This document shows positions 14,984 to 23,687 of a stretch of 64,000 nucleotides of DNA, one piece after another. The position numbers and the translations under genes were made by a program. How positions within the stretch are numbered: the stretch's first letter is position 1; each line of letters opens with the position of its first letter. The stretch comes from UBA10002 sp964373775. GTDB taxonomy: Bacteria > Patescibacteriota > Minisyncoccia > Phycocordibacterales > UBA10002. Location of the stretch: positions 1-64,000 of the forward strand of contig CAYJWA010000001.1 of assembly GCA_964373775.1 (NCBI GenBank), in the 5' to 3' direction. A model generated the notes under the pieces. It was not told the DNA's origin. It ran no database searches and worked only from the letters and a program-made list of their open reading frames with translations.

Positions 14984-15013
14984 TTGACACGTGTAGATTA
15001 TCCATGCTACTAT
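14984..15013 (+). promoter_or_regulatory. Extended -10 promoter of the gene at 15146
   Basis: TTGACA (14984-14989), 18 bases, TACTAT (15008-15013) with TGC before it. A leader of about 125 bases follows, containing short hairpins such as CTCTT-ACCA-TAAGAG near 15054; no known riboswitch is recognised in it. Confidence 0.65.
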
Positions 15014-15145
15014 ACTTCACGCTGTTCTTTGATTTGAAACGGCTTTAGCCGCTCTTACCATAAGAGGGCTCTTCCTAAAATAAATCCAGGGTTCGGGCTG
15101 AAAACCTGAAATCTGCTAAAAAAATTCTGAAAAGAAAGGATCCTT

Positions 15146-15778
15146 GTGATTCGGAAAATTCTGCGTTGTCTTCTCACTTGGCGGATTCGGTACTCAGGAT
15201 GGGAAGAGTTTCAAAAGCGTGTTGATAAAGCTTTCGGGCAGAATCAGGCGGTCATCGTGGTTACTCACGACATCGGCATGTCCAAGGGCAATAAGCCGGG
15301 ATGCGGGAACACGCTTATGGCATGGGCATTGAAACGGGTAGCAGACAGATACCCGACCGTACCGATACTCGCCCAGCTTGGCGTCGCCCTTGCGGCAAAG
15401 GAGATCGGAGTTCCTGTAACTAAAACCATTGGGCCTCCGAAGACGGATACACCGCTTAACCGCTCGGGGGCCGATTATAATTCCCTGACGGTCATTCGTG
15501 ATCAGAAACGCTGGTGTCAGGAGAATGAGCAGTTTCCAGCACTAGCACTTACCCTCACGAACCCCATCCATATGGGACGGGTCCAGTGGATCATGGAGCG
15601 GGAAGGGTTTGAGGTTCTACCGATTCCGCTCCTCTCCTCCCGGCAGAAGGATTACATGGACCCAGAGAGCTTGTATCTCTCGGTTCGGCTTGCGGGCAAG
15701 ACATGGTGGGGAATGATTCTCGTGTACTTGCGCGAGGTTGCCGCGCGTCTGCTGTTTCTCAAAAACGGGTGGATGTGA
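15146..15778 (+). CDS. Uncharacterised protein, DUF218/YdcF-like
   Basis: A 210-residue protein starting at GTG 15146 with AAAGGA a few bases upstream. AVIVVTHDIG near 37, LALTLTNPIHMGRVQWIMEREGFEVLPIP (about 131-160) and the C-terminal LREVAARLLFL recall DUF218 proteins (SanA/ElyC/YdcF), in which a HMxRA motif follows a beta strand. Family membership is tentative because the N-terminal G-G motif is not seen. It is not clearly membrane-anchored. It has its own promoter, a long leader and a terminator that resembles the one at 14039. Confidence 0.45.
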   Translation: MIRKILRCLLTWRIRYSGWEEFQKRVDKAFGQNQAVIVVTHDIGMSKGNKPGCGNTLMAWALKRVADRYPTVPILAQLGVALAAKEIGVPVTKTIGPPKTDTPLNRSGADYNSLTVIRDQKRWCQENEQFPALALTLTNPIHMGRVQWIMEREGFEVLPIPLLSSRQKDYMDPESLYLSVRLAGKTWWGMILVYLREVAARLLFLKNGWM

Positions 15779-15800
15779 TTTTCGAGAGGAGTTTCTACAG

Positions 15801-15838
15801 GTCGGGAATGCGCACGCAATTGCGTTCCCGGCTTTTTT
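15801..15838 (+). terminator. Rho-independent terminator
   Basis: GTCGGGAATGCG (15801-15812) pairs, with some G-T pairs, with TGCGTTCCCGGC (15821-15832), followed by TTTTTT. The right side ACGCAATTGCGTTCCCGGC is identical to the terminator at 14039, suggesting duplication of a gene-terminator unit or exchange between the two. Confidence 0.85.
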
Positions 15839-15855
15839 ATTACATGATGGTGGTC

Positions 15856-17043
15856 ATGCGGATTTTTCTCATCACCTCCAAATTGAAGTTTGAAGACAAC
15901 GGCTCACCGATTGGCGGGTCGGTGGTTGATTTGCACCTTAAAGCGAAAGGGCTTGGTGAGCTCGGACATGAAGTCTGTGTCGTGACGGCGTTTTCAAACG
16001 AAGATCGGATTCCGTGCCCTTTGCCATATGCGGTGTTTGAACGGAGGATAAAAAAACGAGGGCTTCTTGGACTTCAATTTGGCATATACTCAATTCTTAG
16101 AGAGTTTTCAAATCGGGCGGATGTGTTTTATATCGACGGCCACATGTTTCTTTACGGCGGAGGAGCTTATCGACTGCTTGGCGGGAAGGTGCCGGTAGTC
16201 GCGTTTTCTAATGTCCGGTTAAATCTTTGGGCCGATGCATCGGGCAATGCGCTCCGCCCGCCATTTTTAAAACGCGTCAAGAAAAGTGTGCGATATTTCA
16301 TCGAACGGTGGATCGGCGTACCTATTGCCAATCACCTAGATGCATTCATTTTCAATACGCCGCAGGTGCAGAAGCTGTACCATGACTTTGGCGTCGGCAC
16401 GAAGAAACCGAATACGGTTATTGAGGATTTTATTGCAACACGCGAGATTATGGAGCGCTTCAATATCACTGCGGAAGGGGTGCGAGCGCACCAGGAAAAA
16501 ACGGAGCGGATAACACTATTAGCCACCGGCCGGATGCTTCCTGAAAAAGGATTTGAGCTTTTGGTTCACGCGCTTGCAAAAGTGAAGGACAGGAAAAATT
16601 TCAAAGTGATTCTTTCTGGAGGCGGACCGGACAAAGAGCGGCTTCTAACCCTTACAAAAGAGCTCGGACTATCTGAGACGATTGAATTCCCCGGCTGGGT
16701 GGAGAAGGAAAAGCTGTACGAATTCTTCAAAGGGGCGTATGTCTTTGTGTTCCCGCGCTGGTGGATCGAGTACGGTTCGGCGGTGCTTACTGAAGCAATG
16801 GCGTTTGGCCTTCCTTCCATCATTCCGGGTGGGGGAGCGCTTGAATGGCTAACGGCAGGTTCGGCCCTTACTTTTCAAAACGAAAATGTTAATGAACTTG
16901 CAACGCAAATAGAGACATTGATAGAAAATAAATCTTTTCGCCTGGAACTTGCGGAACGGGCGCTCAAAAGAGCAAATGACCTTGATTATTTGAAGTTGTC
17001 AACGCGATTGGAACGGACCATGATTTCTGTCGCGCGCCATTAA
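15856..17043 (+). CDS. Family 4-type glycosyltransferase (GT-B)
   Basis: A 395-residue GT-B enzyme. The N-terminal domain starts MRIFLITSK with a glycine-rich GGSVVDLHLKAKGL loop for the acceptor side. The C-terminal domain has LATGRMLPEKGFELLVHAL, GGGPDKERL and then EYGSAVLTEAMAFGLPSI, the E-x7-E motif that binds the nucleotide-sugar phosphates in retaining GT4 enzymes. The donor is unknown. ATG 15856 is used (15844 and 15847 are possible); it comes only 18 bases after a terminator, so transcription must start near there or read through. Inner-membrane-associated glycan assembly is expected. Confidence 0.8.
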   Translation: MRIFLITSKLKFEDNGSPIGGSVVDLHLKAKGLGELGHEVCVVTAFSNEDRIPCPLPYAVFERRIKKRGLLGLQFGIYSILREFSNRADVFYIDGHMFLYGGGAYRLLGGKVPVVAFSNVRLNLWADASGNALRPPFLKRVKKSVRYFIERWIGVPIANHLDAFIFNTPQVQKLYHDFGVGTKKPNTVIEDFIATREIMERFNITAEGVRAHQEKTERITLLATGRMLPEKGFELLVHALAKVKDRKNFKVILSGGGPDKERLLTLTKELGLSETIEFPGWVEKEKLYEFFKGAYVFVFPRWWIEYGSAVLTEAMAFGLPSIIPGGGALEWLTAGSALTFQNENVNELATQIETLIENKSFRLELAERALKRANDLDYLKLSTRLERTMISVARH

Positions 17044-17108
17044 TTTGTGCGCAGGTGATGGTCGTGGCGACCGAGAGGGTCAATGCACTGTGGTGTCGCT
17101 CTTAAAAT

Positions 17109-18272
17109 TTACGGTTTAAGCAAAGACGCGAGCACACGAAGTTCTCCTGAAGTGAGTTCCGCATTATTTGCAAAATAAAATCCATTATTGTGAATATAAT
17201 TGGCGTTCGGGCATGACGGTTGATTACCGACATACTTTCTGAAAAACGGCTGTTTGGTAATGTCCCCTGCGATGATGGGGCGTATCTCCACCTTGCTCTT
17301 TTTGAATCGGGTTTGATACTTCAGATAGGCCTTCTTTGTCCGTGCTATAACGGGAACCGCAAAGTTGGAGACCGTATCCATATGGCTCGTACGGATCGGG
17401 AACAGTTCCGGATTCGCCGCGATCAGTGGCTGCAATCTAAAGAAATTTTCCTCGCGCTTCCTAATCATAATCGAAAGATACTTGAGTTGTTCGTTGCCTA
17501 AGAATCCCTGCAAATCAGTCGGTCGGATATTAAACGCAAGATCGTAAAATGTGTAGCTGGCAAGAAAATCGTCAACTTTGAAACGCTTCCGCAATTCAAT
17601 CTGCTCTTTTTTAGGCAGTTGCCGATCCCAGCCGTGGGCGCGCACCATACGAAGAGCGAGATACAATTTCTTATCGTCAGTAACAATCATGCCCCCTTCA
17701 ATTGTAGACAGATGATGTCCGACAAAGAATGAAAAAGTTGAGGCCATGCCGAAATTTCCGAGAAGCATTCCTGATGTCTTTGAACCAAGCGATTCACAGT
17801 TATCCTCAAGCAAAAGAACGCGTGAATTTTTACACATGGCGGCAATGGTTTGAATGTCATCTGAAAATCCAAGAACATTTGTGATGAAGAGCGCGTTAAG
17901 TGAAGAAAGGGTTTTTGCTAAAGTTGCGGGCGATATATTGAGCGTATCTAGCGTGCAGTCAATAGCGACTGGCACCATGCCAAGTTGGACAATAGGCATG
18001 ATATTTGTAGACCATGTTACCGAAGAAACGCCAATCCTATCCCCTTGCTTGAGCGTGCCGATATTCTGCAGAGCTTGAAGAAGTGCTAAGTTGGCACTGC
18101 TCCCGCTGTTCACAAAGACAGCAAACTTTCTCTGCTGCTTTTTTGCAAACGTTTTCTCAAAACGCTCTGTTTCTTTCCCCATACTTAATCTGTCTGCCGA
18201 CTGTATAAAGTCCGCGAGCTTTTTCTTGGTCTCAATTTCATTATAAAAACTTGATTTTGCGAGTTTAATCAT
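17109..18272 (-). CDS. PLP-dependent sugar 3-dehydratase (ColD/RfbH type, DegT family)
   Basis: A 387-residue DegT/DnrJ/EryC1 fold protein. NSGSSANLALLQAL near 56, LEDNCESLGSK near 152 and TFSFFVGHHLSTIEGGMI near 178 are the cofactor-binding motifs. The second His of GHH stands where aminotransferases have the PLP-binding lysine, as in ColD and RfbH, which remove the C3 hydroxyl instead of adding an amino group. With a GDP-mannose dehydratase directly upstream, GDP-4-keto-6-deoxymannose 3-dehydratase is the best call; CDP-sugar use is the alternative. Its start overlaps the end of gmd by eight bases. Confidence 0.75.
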   Translation of the reverse strand: MIKLAKSSFYNEIETKKKLADFIQSADRLSMGKETERFEKTFAKKQQRKFAVFVNSGSSANLALLQALQNIGTLKQGDRIGVSSVTWSTNIMPIVQLGMVPVAIDCTLDTLNISPATLAKTLSSLNALFITNVLGFSDDIQTIAAMCKNSRVLLLEDNCESLGSKTSGMLLGNFGMASTFSFFVGHHLSTIEGGMIVTDDKKLYLALRMVRAHGWDRQLPKKEQIELRKRFKVDDFLASYTFYDLAFNIRPTDLQGFLGNEQLKYLSIMIRKREENFFRLQPLIAANPELFPIRTSHMDTVSNFAVPVIARTKKAYLKYQTRFKKSKVEIRPIIAGDITKQPFFRKYVGNQPSCPNANYIHNNGFYFANNAELTSGELRVLASLLKP

Positions 18273-19275
18273 GTGTGGTTAGTTTGACGCCGAGCTTCTC
18301 GCAGTCAGCATGAATCATAATTTGCACCAATTCCTTGAATTTAACTTTCGGTTTCCAACCAAGCTTTCGACGCGCTTTCCCCGAGTCGCCTATTAGAATA
18401 TCAACTTCCGCCGGGCGGAAATATCTCTTGTCAGTGACAATATGCTTCTTCCAGTTGTCGATGTGAGCAACCCTAAATGACTCCTCAATAAATTCTCTGA
18501 CGCTGTGCGTCTCGCCTGTAGCAATTACATAATCATCTGGTGTATCTTGTTGGAGCATAAGGTACATTGCCTCAACATACTCTGGAGCATATCCCCAGTC
18601 CCTTTTAGCTTCCAGATTGCCGAGGAAGATCTTGTCGCGTTTTCCTGCCAGTATCTCGGCAACTCCAATACTTATTTTTCGTGTTACAAAATTTTCACCG
18701 CGACGCGGAGATTCATGGTTAAACAATATACCGTTTGACGCATGTAGACCATAGGCCTCACGGTAGTTAACCGTGATAAAGTGAGCAAATACCTTCGCTA
18801 CAGCATACGGACTACGAGGATAAAATGGAGTACTCTCGTTCTGCGGGGTTCCATACGCCTTACCGAACATCTCGGAAGACGAGGCCTGATAGAATCTCGT
18901 CTTTATTCTTGCCTCTCGTATCGCTTCAAGGAGCCGGAGCGTTCCCAATCCGACAACATCAGCAGTATATTTCGGCACATCAAAACTAATGCCAACATGG
19001 CTCTGCGCGCCGATATTGTATATCTCCGCAGGATTGATCCTTTCAATCAGTCTTGCCAGATTAGAAGAATCTGAAAGATCTCCATAGTGTAAGATTATGT
19101 TTGCAATTTGTTGAGCATCAGAATAAATATTAGCGATCCGTTCTCGGTTAAAGCTACTTGAACGACGCACCAATCCATGGACCTCATATCCCTTTTTAAG
19201 TAAGAGTTCCGCAAGATATGATCCGTCCTGACCGGTGATGCCAGTAATGAATGCTTTCTTCTTTTTATTTTCCAT
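18265..19275 (-). CDS. gmd: GDP-mannose 4,6-dehydratase, second copy
   Basis: A 336-residue extended SDR with TGITGQDGSYLAELLL from residue 11, SSSEMFGK near 131, YAVAK near 154 and NHESPRRG. It lacks about 30 residues relative to the copy at 11551. It supplies GDP-4-keto-6-deoxymannose, which the overlapping ColD-like enzyme can use. It also overlaps the upstream reductase by 11 bases, so the three genes form a tight minus-strand operon from 20140 to 17109. Confidence 0.9.
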   Translation of the reverse strand: MENKKKKAFITGITGQDGSYLAELLLKKGYEVHGLVRRSSSFNRERIANIYSDAQQIANIILHYGDLSDSSNLARLIERINPAEIYNIGAQSHVGISFDVPKYTADVVGLGTLRLLEAIREARIKTRFYQASSSEMFGKAYGTPQNESTPFYPRSPYAVAKVFAHFITVNYREAYGLHASNGILFNHESPRRGENFVTRKISIGVAEILAGKRDKIFLGNLEAKRDWGYAPEYVEAMYLMLQQDTPDDYVIATGETHSVREFIEESFRVAHIDNWKKHIVTDKRYFRPAEVDILIGDSGKARRKLGWKPKVKFKELVQIMIHADCEKLGVKLTTHD

Positions 19276-20140
19276 ATTGTTCCAATAAGTAGGCCCGAAG
19301 CGAAACTCGCCAATCTGGAAACTGACGGAATTTCGTATTTACAAGAACCGCACTTGTCGGGTAAGAGACCCTAAGTATATCCTCTCCATGCGCACTTTTA
19401 AGAGAGCTTGAGTCAAAGTAAAGCGTCTTTGCAATTTCGCGCGCGATCTCGTATTTTGTTACTCCACCGTCACTCTTGTTGGAAAAATGATAAATACCTG
19501 AAGAATACTGATCTTGTGTTATGAGTTCTTCTATACCAAGCGCCATATCTTTGGCGGAAGTCACTACGCTTTTATGGTCATCAATGGCTTCAAACAAATC
19601 ATGTTCTTGAAGCCTTTTTACAATCACATCAACGAATGTAGGTCGGAATCGTCCGTAAAGCCATGATGTTCTGATAATGAAAAAGCGAATACCTGCGGCA
19701 CGGGCTTCTGCTTCAACCAAACGCTCCCCCATTAGTTTCGAGATTCCGTAATTGTTGACCGGGCGCGCCTCGTCATTCTCACGAAATTCCTTCCGATCGT
19801 TGCCAAACACATATGCGCTGCTTATATTTACCATAGAAGCTTTTAGACCGAGTCTGCGAATTGCATGTGCGATTGCTCCAGACCCGAATGCATTAATCCT
19901 GCACGCTTCAAACGGATTTGCTTCGCAATATTCTACATTGATTAGAGCTGCGCAATTAATTATGGTATCTGGTTTATAGTTTGATAAGGACATATAAATT
20001 CTTTTTTCTTCTGTAATGTCTGCGTCAGCGCGGGTGAGCCCAACGACGGAGTACAAACCGGCGCGTTTAAAAAAATCTGTCAGCTCTGCGCCAAGCAATC
20101 CTTCTGCGCCGAATATCAATATTTTTAAAGGTTGTTTCAT
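19265..20140 (-). CDS. RmlD/RfbD-like sugar nucleotide reductase (SDR)
   Basis: A 291-residue short-chain dehydrogenase. IFGAEGLLGAEL near the start binds NAD(P), SSAYVFGND near 106 gives the Ser and YGISK near 130 the Tyr/Lys pair. The overall form is that of dTDP-4-dehydrorhamnose reductase. As first gene of an operon with gmd and a ColD-like dehydratase it could perform the final 4-keto reduction, the step done by ColC in colitose synthesis, though ColC is also an epimerase. The dTDP-rhamnose genes rmlA, B and C are not seen in the window. Confidence 0.75.
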   Translation of the reverse strand: MKQPLKILIFGAEGLLGAELTDFFKRAGLYSVVGLTRADADITEEKRIYMSLSNYKPDTIINCAALINVEYCEANPFEACRINAFGSGAIAHAIRRLGLKASMVNISSAYVFGNDRKEFRENDEARPVNNYGISKLMGERLVEAEARAAGIRFFIIRTSWLYGRFRPTFVDVIVKRLQEHDLFEAIDDHKSVVTSAKDMALGIEELITQDQYSSGIYHFSNKSDGGVTKYEIAREIAKTLYFDSSSLKSAHGEDILRVSYPTSAVLVNTKFRQFPDWRVSLRAYLLEQYGK

Positions 20141-20296
20141 ATGCCAAGATCGTTTTTCCCAGACCTTTTTTGAAGACCTATTTTAGAATGATTGTAGAAT
20201 TATGCTACGCATATCTTTTTTTAACAAGCGAATGGCCGTTATGTTCAACAAATCAGTTGCGCTGACGGTATATTGAAGATACAATTGGATTCTCCT

Positions 20297-21028
20297 ATGG
20301 AACGCCCGAGATTTTCAATAATTTTCCCCTGCTTTAATGAAGTCGGAAACATCAAGATACTCATAGAGCGAATCATTGAGAGTTTTAGGCGCGACCGCAT
20401 AGAACTTATTTTTGTTGATGACGGTTCGACCGATGGTACGATTGAACTTTTGGAGAATTTTCGTCGCAGATACACTTTCATATCGGTTATAAAAAGATCC
20501 ACACTTTTAGGTCTCGGGTCGGCGCTTAGGGACGGCTTTGATGCAGCTAAGGGAGATTATTTTATTTCATTTGATTGTGATCTGCCTGTGCCTATTGCGG
20601 ACGTAAGAAAAATCGCAGACACGATTTCTGCGGACACTTATGATCTTGTGCTGGGGTCGCGGTACCTTAAAGGATCTTTTTATGAAACGCCTAACATGAA
20701 TATTTTGAAAAAGAAAATTGTCAGTCGGTGCGCTAACTTTTTCTTTAAGGTTGTAAATTTAATCAATGTAACCGATTTTACTTTCAATTGTCGCGGAATG
20801 AGGAGGGAGGTGTGGCAAAAAATTCAACCGCAGAGCAGCAACAATTTCTTCCTCTGTGAAATGGTCTGGCGCGCTTCACGACACAAACTTCGCATTGCCG
20901 AGGTACCGGTCCGGTTTTATGATCGCAAGTTTGGAACCTCAAAATTGCAGTTAGGAAGCGAGATGAAGAAGTATCTCAGGCAGTTCCTCAAGCTTCGTTG
21001 GATGTATTTGTTTAAGAAACTTCAGTAA
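20297..21028 (+). CDS. Family 2 glycosyltransferase
   Basis: A 243-residue GT-A transferase. FSIIFPCFNEVGNI opens the fold, FVDDGSTDGT near 44 binds the nucleotide and FDCDLPVPIAD near 92 holds the D-x-D metal site. The form is like dolichyl-phosphate mannose synthases without a C-terminal membrane domain. TTG 20273 would add eight residues; ATG 20297 is preferred. It is divergent from the dideoxysugar operon and is followed after 34 bases by a GT-C-like membrane protein. The pair could make and use a polyprenyl-phosphate sugar, as in GT2/GT-C systems. Confidence 0.75.
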   Translation: MERPRFSIIFPCFNEVGNIKILIERIIESFRRDRIELIFVDDGSTDGTIELLENFRRRYTFISVIKRSTLLGLGSALRDGFDAAKGDYFISFDCDLPVPIADVRKIADTISADTYDLVLGSRYLKGSFYETPNMNILKKKIVSRCANFFFKVVNLINVTDFTFNCRGMRREVWQKIQPQSSNNFFLCEMVWRASRHKLRIAEVPVRFYDRKFGTSKLQLGSEMKKYLRQFLKLRWMYLFKKLQ

Positions 21029-21062
21029 TTTCTTTCGAAAAACTCAAGTGGCAAACACCTTT

Positions 21063-22751
21063 ATGTCGTATCATGAACGAATCACGCATGTTATACGGGA
21101 ACACCGCGGAGCGCTTGTGGGAGCTCTCGCCGCGGCTTCTTTGGTTTTTTCCCCACTTGCAGGTTTTCTCTTTTTGTCAGATTCATATCAAGGTATCAAT
21201 GTGGGGAATTACTTTCAGGACGAGTTTCATTATCTTGCCAAGGGAAGGGAGGTGTTGGACGGCAACGGCTTGGGAAACATTATTTTGCATGAGGGGAAGG
21301 ATTGGTATAACCCTGAACAGAAATACGCCGAATATCTTGTCCTGCCGCTTCGTTGGCTGGGATTGTCGCAAAAGGTAGACATATCGGTTGTTTTCACCGT
21401 CTATGGTTTTGTCGGTGTCTTTGTACTTGTGCTCCTTATTTATTCTTTTCTTCTCCAACTCTCTCGAGATAAGAGATTAGCCCTCTTGTCGGCGCTTTTT
21501 ATCGTTCTCGCTTACAATGTTGTCACCAGATATAACTTCATTGATTATTTTAATATCAACGGTAGACCCGCCTACCCGCTCTTCAGCTCGTTGATCTTCT
21601 TTTTTTACTTAAATCTCCTGGTCAAGAGTTTGAAGTCAACAAAGCGTGTCCATGTGCTTGGTGCCGCTGCGGCTTTCGGTCTGTCATTTTACATCTATCT
21701 TTTCTGCTGGAGCTTTATCCTTGTGCTGAATGTCCTCCTCGCTGCTATTTATCTTCTTAAGAGAGAGCAAGAACAGTTTAGAAAAATACTCACGATCTCG
21801 TGTCTCGGACTTCTTGCTGGTTCTTTTGAAGTACTCATTTTATACTTCTACGCTCAAACTGACATGGGACGACAGATTTTAAATTTTACAGGCGGCGCTT
21901 TTTCCCGCGAGTTTACGCTTATCAAGATATCATGGATTGCACTGGCGTTTTTCTTCTTTTATCGCTCTCGTAGGAAAAGCGATGAGAACTTGCCTCTGCT
22001 TCTCGCACTTATTCTTGCCGGCATCGTTTCCATCAATCAGCAGCTCGTCACGGGGAGGGGTTTTCAATCCTTTCATTATTTTTGGAACTTTATCATACCG
22101 ACCGTGAGCGCGGTCGGTCTCTATATGACTTGGTTCGTCATTGAGTCCGCCGGACTCCGGCGCGTTTTCTTTTACGCCTTGCTTGTTTTGATATTTGTGA
22201 ATAGTGCAACCCAATCTTTTCTCGGTACCCTTTCAACGCTTGAGTTAAAGAATTATGCCCAGAACTATCGTCCCGTTATTGACTATTTGAACACAGACAA
22301 AAACCCTTCGGTAATTTTGGCGTCAGACCCATTTTATGAACTGTTGTTCATCGTCTATACCCCGCATGATCTATTTTGGAACGGCATGGCACTCGCTTTT
22401 AACACCCCCGGCAGCGCTCTGCGAGACGCATTTGTAGTGTACCGCTATCTTAATAAAGACTTGCGTACAGAGCCGCTTGATTATGCGGGCAGCAGTGCTA
22501 TGCCTGCCGGTCAATATAAAGAGCTTTATGTTTCCTTTAAGCACTATATGGTTAATTTTTTGGGGAAGGATGACGCCGCTTTTTACACGGCACTCGCTGC
22601 AGCGGAAGACATAACAGATATCCTGAAGAGGCACCAGGTGAAGTATATTGTTTGGGATAAAAACAAAAATCCAGAATGGGACCTCTCCATCCTTCGCGGA
22701 TTACGGGAGGTATTGGTGTACCGCAATATATATGTATACCTCATCTCATAG
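21063..22751 (+). CDS. Polytopic membrane protein, GT-C-like (paralog of 28757)
   Basis: A 562-residue protein, clearly paralogous along its length to that at 28757 and more remotely to 7603. MSYHERITHVIREHRGALVGAL is a short cytoplasmic start, then a helix and the outer loop DSYQGINVGNYFQDEFHYLA with the acidic DE pair, followed by ten or more helices and VTGRGFQSFHYFWNF. The C-terminal soluble part ends near NPEWDLSILRGL. The DE pair is the candidate catalytic site of a GT-C transferase using a polyprenyl-phosphate donor. ATG 21063 aligns with the paralog; the GTG at 21048 does not. A GT2 gene lies on each side. Confidence 0.6.
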   Translation: MSYHERITHVIREHRGALVGALAAASLVFSPLAGFLFLSDSYQGINVGNYFQDEFHYLAKGREVLDGNGLGNIILHEGKDWYNPEQKYAEYLVLPLRWLGLSQKVDISVVFTVYGFVGVFVLVLLIYSFLLQLSRDKRLALLSALFIVLAYNVVTRYNFIDYFNINGRPAYPLFSSLIFFFYLNLLVKSLKSTKRVHVLGAAAAFGLSFYIYLFCWSFILVLNVLLAAIYLLKREQEQFRKILTISCLGLLAGSFEVLILYFYAQTDMGRQILNFTGGAFSREFTLIKISWIALAFFFFYRSRRKSDENLPLLLALILAGIVSINQQLVTGRGFQSFHYFWNFIIPTVSAVGLYMTWFVIESAGLRRVFFYALLVLIFVNSATQSFLGTLSTLELKNYAQNYRPVIDYLNTDKNPSVILASDPFYELLFIVYTPHDLFWNGMALAFNTPGSALRDAFVVYRYLNKDLRTEPLDYAGSSAMPAGQYKELYVSFKHYMVNFLGKDDAAFYTALAAAEDITDILKRHQVKYIVWDKNKNPEWDLSILRGLREVLVYRNIYVYLIS

Positions 22752-22830
22752 ATCATATTGCATGATAAGACGATGACTTAAAAAGTGGATATTCTAAACC
22801 CCCTCTTTCATTTACGGTAACATTGTTCCT

Positions 22831-23571
22831 ATGAAAACGGATGTTGAACTCTCAATTATCATCGCGTGCTACAACGAAGAGCGGCGGATAGCCGTTGCTT
22901 TACCAAATCTGCTTTCGTATTTGGAACGCATGGCGATTTCGCATGAAATCATTATTGTTGATGACGGGAGCAGTGATTTAACTCGCTCCATTGTCGAAGA
23001 TATCGCAAAAACGCATCACGCCGTGCGCCTGGTCTCGCACTTTCCGAATCGAGGCCGCGGGGCCTCAATTCGGGAGGGGGTATTCGCATCGGTAGGAGAA
23101 GTCATTCTTGAGACAGACGCCGATATGAGTACTGCCAAAGAAGCTATCGGGAGGTTTCTTAACTATCTTCGGGAACATCCGGATGTGTCGGCCGCTTTTG
23201 GAAGCCGCAATCTTCCGGCCTCTCGTATCATAAAGGGTAAGACGTTTGTCCGATGGTTTCTGGGCAGCTGTTTTTTGTATATCGCGAGATTTCTTTTTAT
23301 GTGTCCGTCGGTTACCGATCTTACGCTCGGATTTAAGATGCTTCGTCGAAATGCCGCGCTGGATATCTTCGCTCGCCAATATGATAATCATTTCGTCGCG
23401 GAGGCTGAAATCGTCTACGTCACCAAACTTCGCGGCTTTGCGATGGTCGAACTTCCGATTTCATGGAATAATGAACGCGATTCAAGAGTGAAGGTGATAC
23501 GCGATTCTCTACGTTCACTAAGCGGTCTGGCGCGTATCTTACTGCGCCGCGTCCAAGGCAAATATCGCTGA
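22831..23571 (+). CDS. Family 2 glycosyltransferase (dolichyl-phosphate glucose synthase-like)
   Basis: A 246-residue GT-A enzyme. LSIIIACYNEERRI, IIVDDGSSDLT near 49 and ETDADMS near 95 give the nucleotide- and metal-binding motifs; NRGRGASIREGV between them is typical of the ALG5/DPG synthase type. It probably transfers a sugar to polyprenyl phosphate at the inner face of the membrane, providing a donor for the neighbouring GT-C-like protein. The C-terminus is basic and without a membrane helix. No Shine-Dalgarno is obvious. Confidence 0.75.
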   Translation: MKTDVELSIIIACYNEERRIAVALPNLLSYLERMAISHEIIIVDDGSSDLTRSIVEDIAKTHHAVRLVSHFPNRGRGASIREGVFASVGEVILETDADMSTAKEAIGRFLNYLREHPDVSAAFGSRNLPASRIIKGKTFVRWFLGSCFLYIARFLFMCPSVTDLTLGFKMLRRNAALDIFARQYDNHFVAEAEIVYVTKLRGFAMVELPISWNNERDSRVKVIRDSLRSLSGLARILLRRVQGKYR

Positions 23572-23687
23572 TCACGAATTTTCCGAGCCTTTAGTTGTTT
23601 TTTAGCGGCTGCAGTATAGACTTAGCTAAGCATCTTACGTGAGTTGATGCCCTTGTTCGTGGTTACTCGTATTTTCCTTTTAACTCT

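Noticed and set aside
15014..15145. Riboswitch in the leader of the 15146 gene
   Set aside because: Several small hairpins are visible, but no known aptamer core was recognised.
18265..19275. Recent duplication of gmd (11551 and 18265)
   Set aside because: The two proteins differ at many places and in length, and they are on opposite strands with different neighbours; they look like old paralogs.
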